Part shown: piece after piece, positions 62,353 through 64,000 of the stretch
Numbering within the stretch: the stretch's first letter is position 1
Layout of the letters: each line of letters begins with the position of its first letter
Origin: Sediminitomix flava
GTDB lineage: Bacteria; Bacteroidota; Bacteroidia; Cytophagales; Flammeovirgaceae
NCBI RefSeq assembly: GCF_003149185.1
Contig: NZ_QGDO01000003.1
Location: forward strand, 186,001 to 250,000
DNA: 64,000 bases
Direction: 5' to 3'
Made by a program: the position numbers and the translations under genes
Notes under the pieces: model-generated
What the model saw: only the letters and a program-made list of their open reading frames with translations
What the model was told of the DNA's origin: nothing
Database searches by the model: none

Positions 62353-64000
62353 ATGAAACACATTTACTGGAGAGCCCTACTCCTTACGTTGTTCTTTGGG
62401 TATCATTCACTTCATGCCCAAGAGATTTTCAAAAACAAATTACAGAATGCATTACGTACCGCTTGGGAAAAAACAAGTATTCCAGGTATAGGTTTAGCCG
62501 TTTCAACCCCTGATCAAGGAATGATTTTTACTTCTGTAGGTATCGGGAATATTTACACCAATTCCGCTATTACAGAAGAAAGTCGCTTTCTCATCGCTAG
62601 TAACTCAAAGACTTTTACTGCAGCATTGGTACTTCGTTTACAGGATGCTGGATACTTTGATATTGACGATAAATTGTCTGATCACCTGATTGTATCTGGT
62701 TTACCCAATAATTATAGCATGACCATTCGTCAATTGCTTAACCATTCGGCAGGTGTATATGACCATTTTAATAACAGTAACTATTGGAGTTTGGCTACAG
62801 CTCAACCCTATAAAGTATTTACTGATGCTGAAGTGATGTCTTACTCAAATGCTTTAGGTCCTTCATTTTCACCAGGAAGTTCATATTCATATTCCAATGC
62901 TGGTTTTTATCTTTTAGGAATGTTGGTAGAGGCGAAGCTTGGTATTTCAGCAAGAGAAGCAATGGATCAGTGGGTGATACAACCTATGGGCTTAGACCTA
63001 AGCTTTTTAGATGACAGCAGTGATCCATCAAACAAAATTCCATACTTAGCCGAAAATAGTCGAGCTTACGAGTATCATAAAAGTTCAATTACTACGGCAG
63101 GTTCAATGGTGGCTACTCCTCAGAATGTAGCACAATTTGCAAAGGCTGTTTTTAGTGAAGGATTCTTATCTTCTTCATCACTAAATGAAATGATTGCTCC
63201 GTCAACGAGAAATAGCTCATACGGTTTGGGAACAAGAAGATTCTCAGATAATGGCGTTACGCATTATGGTCACACAGGTACTTTGGCAGGCTATAAAAGT
63301 TACATGTACTATATCCCTTCTATGGATGTATCTGTTGCTATGCATGCAAATGCCTACACAGACCCTTCTTCATTATGGTTTGATATTGTAGATGCTGTTT
63401 TTGATGTTGTTACACAAGAATACGGTTCTTATTGTCAGAATAATAACTGTAATGCACCATCTCGTCCAAGACTTTTAACTTCTAAAAATAATGTAGATGG
63501 AAGCTTTACTTTGGAATGGATAGCGAATACTGAAACAGATTTGTCGGGTTACCGAATTTATTATTCTACATCTGATAATTTGAGTAACTGGCAAATAGCC
63601 GCAAATGAAGCTTCTCTTTCACCTTCAACATCTAGTTTTACTTTCTCATCTACTTCAGCTTTTGAAGTTCCTACGGCAGAGTCTACGGTATTTTTAAAAT
63701 TGGTAGCTGTTGGTGATGATGGTCTTGAAAGTGAAAGTAGTGATGTGTATGTTCGCTCCGACAATGCCAATGGAAAGAAAGTATTGATCGTAGATGGTTT
63801 TGATAGAACTGGAGGAAGTGCTTCTTGGGGAAGTGTAACGCATAATTTTGCTGCAGATTACTTAAAAGTATTTAGAGATGCAGAAGGAAGCCAATTATCG
63901 GTTTCATCGATTGCGAATGAAGCTCTAACAAGTGGTTTGACTTATCTGCAAGATTATGACATGGTCATTTGGTTCTTAGGAGATGAGTCAACTATTGCAG
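62353..64000 (+). CDS. Exported serine hydrolase (beta-lactamase/DD-peptidase clan) with FN3 and DGFDR domains, 3' truncated by window
   Basis: The frame opens at the ATG at 62353 and has no stop to the window end (549 codons seen), so it is partial. A signal peptide (WRALLLTLFFGYHSLHA) leads to a class C beta-lactamase-type domain (about 25-355): S83-x-x-K86 in IASNSKTFTAAL, Y180-x-N in YSYSNAGFYLLG and H307-T-G in YGHTGTLAGYKS. An FN3-like domain follows (SGYRIYYSTSDNLSNWQ), then VLIVDGFDRTGG ... MVIWFLGDES, the same module pair seen in the preceding amidase-GHL10 protein. D-amino acid peptidase or esterase action is likely; peptidoglycan is suggested by context. A T9SS domain may lie beyond the window. 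Confidence 0.85.
   Translation, partial: MKHIYWRALLLTLFFGYHSLHAQEIFKNKLQNALRTAWEKTSIPGIGLAVSTPDQGMIFTSVGIGNIYTNSAITEESRFLIASNSKTFTAALVLRLQDAGYFDIDDKLSDHLIVSGLPNNYSMTIRQLLNHSAGVYDHFNNSNYWSLATAQPYKVFTDAEVMSYSNALGPSFSPGSSYSYSNAGFYLLGMLVEAKLGISAREAMDQWVIQPMGLDLSFLDDSSDPSNKIPYLAENSRAYEYHKSSITTAGSMVATPQNVAQFAKAVFSEGFLSSSSLNEMIAPSTRNSSYGLGTRRFSDNGVTHYGHTGTLAGYKSYMYYIPSMDVSVAMHANAYTDPSSLWFDIVDAVFDVVTQEYGSYCQNNNCNAPSRPRLLTSKNNVDGSFTLEWIANTETDLSGYRIYYSTSDNLSNWQIAANEASLSPSTSSFTFSSTSAFEVPTAESTVFLKLVAVGDDGLESESSDVYVRSDNANGKKVLIVDGFDRTGGSASWGSVTHNFAADYLKVFRDAEGSQLSVSSIANEALTSGLTYLQDYDMVIWFLGDESTIA

Overview
The window looks like chromosomal DNA of a marine Bacteroidota, probably Cytophagales (a Flammeovirga-like genome is my guess, not proven). 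The basis is the AT-rich sequence, SusC/SusD pairs, a hybrid two-component system, Y_Y_Y/beta-propeller sensors, many lipoproteins, and a type IX secretion (T9SS) C-terminal sorting domain. No rRNA, tRNA, CRISPR array, transposase or phage gene was seen.

Layout. 1-3422: the end of an overlapping hmuSTUV-like operon (CobN-like large subunit, membrane protein, MotA/TolQ/ExbB channel, DUF2149), a family set tied to tetrapyrrole/haem handling. 3599-9753: mixed housekeeping genes: mogA; an Lrp/AsnC regulator divergent from a PLP arginine-decarboxylase-type enzyme, with an Lrp-like palindrome between them; a DUF3370-like lipoprotein; a PhyH dioxygenase; and a Gfo/Idh/MocA oxidoreductase.

9842-17445: a xylose catabolic block: a LacI-type repressor divergent from xylB, xylA, a TalC-type transaldolase and transketolase. 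It takes D-xylose to xylulose-5-P and into the non-oxidative pentose phosphate pathway. Hairpins lie in the gaps, and an interspersed repeat with inverted ends separates transaldolase from transketolase. 17565-19654: an exported sugar-isomerase-like protein coupled to a ThuA-like protein.

19797-37857: polysaccharide utilisation locus 1: hybrid two-component regulator, GH3 beta-xylosidase, SusC, SusD, a surface glycan-binding lipoprotein with a duplicated module, two GH10 xylanases and an XylE-like symporter. The symporter promoter carries the same LacI-type operator and downstream promoter words as xylB, 25 kb away, which ties uptake to catabolism. 38091-50812: locus 2: a membrane-tethered LuxR-HTH propeller regulator, a GC-rich nested-palindrome leader, SusC, SusD, an MFS permease with a large periplasmic insert, a cytosolic GH43 beta-xylosidase and a GH26 lipoprotein resembling beta-1,3-xylanases. 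Together GH10, GH26, GH43 and GH3 suggest breakdown of algal beta-1,3/1,4 xylan.

51290-64000: a secreted GH38 alpha-mannosidase-like protein; a small exported helical protein; a PD40 propeller; an 1882-residue T9SS protein fusing a zinc amidase to a GHL10 glycosidase; and a serine hydrolase of the beta-lactamase/DD-peptidase clan that runs off the window and shares the amidase protein's central FN3 plus 'DGFDR' modules. These last two look like a secreted peptidoglycan-degrading pair and are the most unusual find here.
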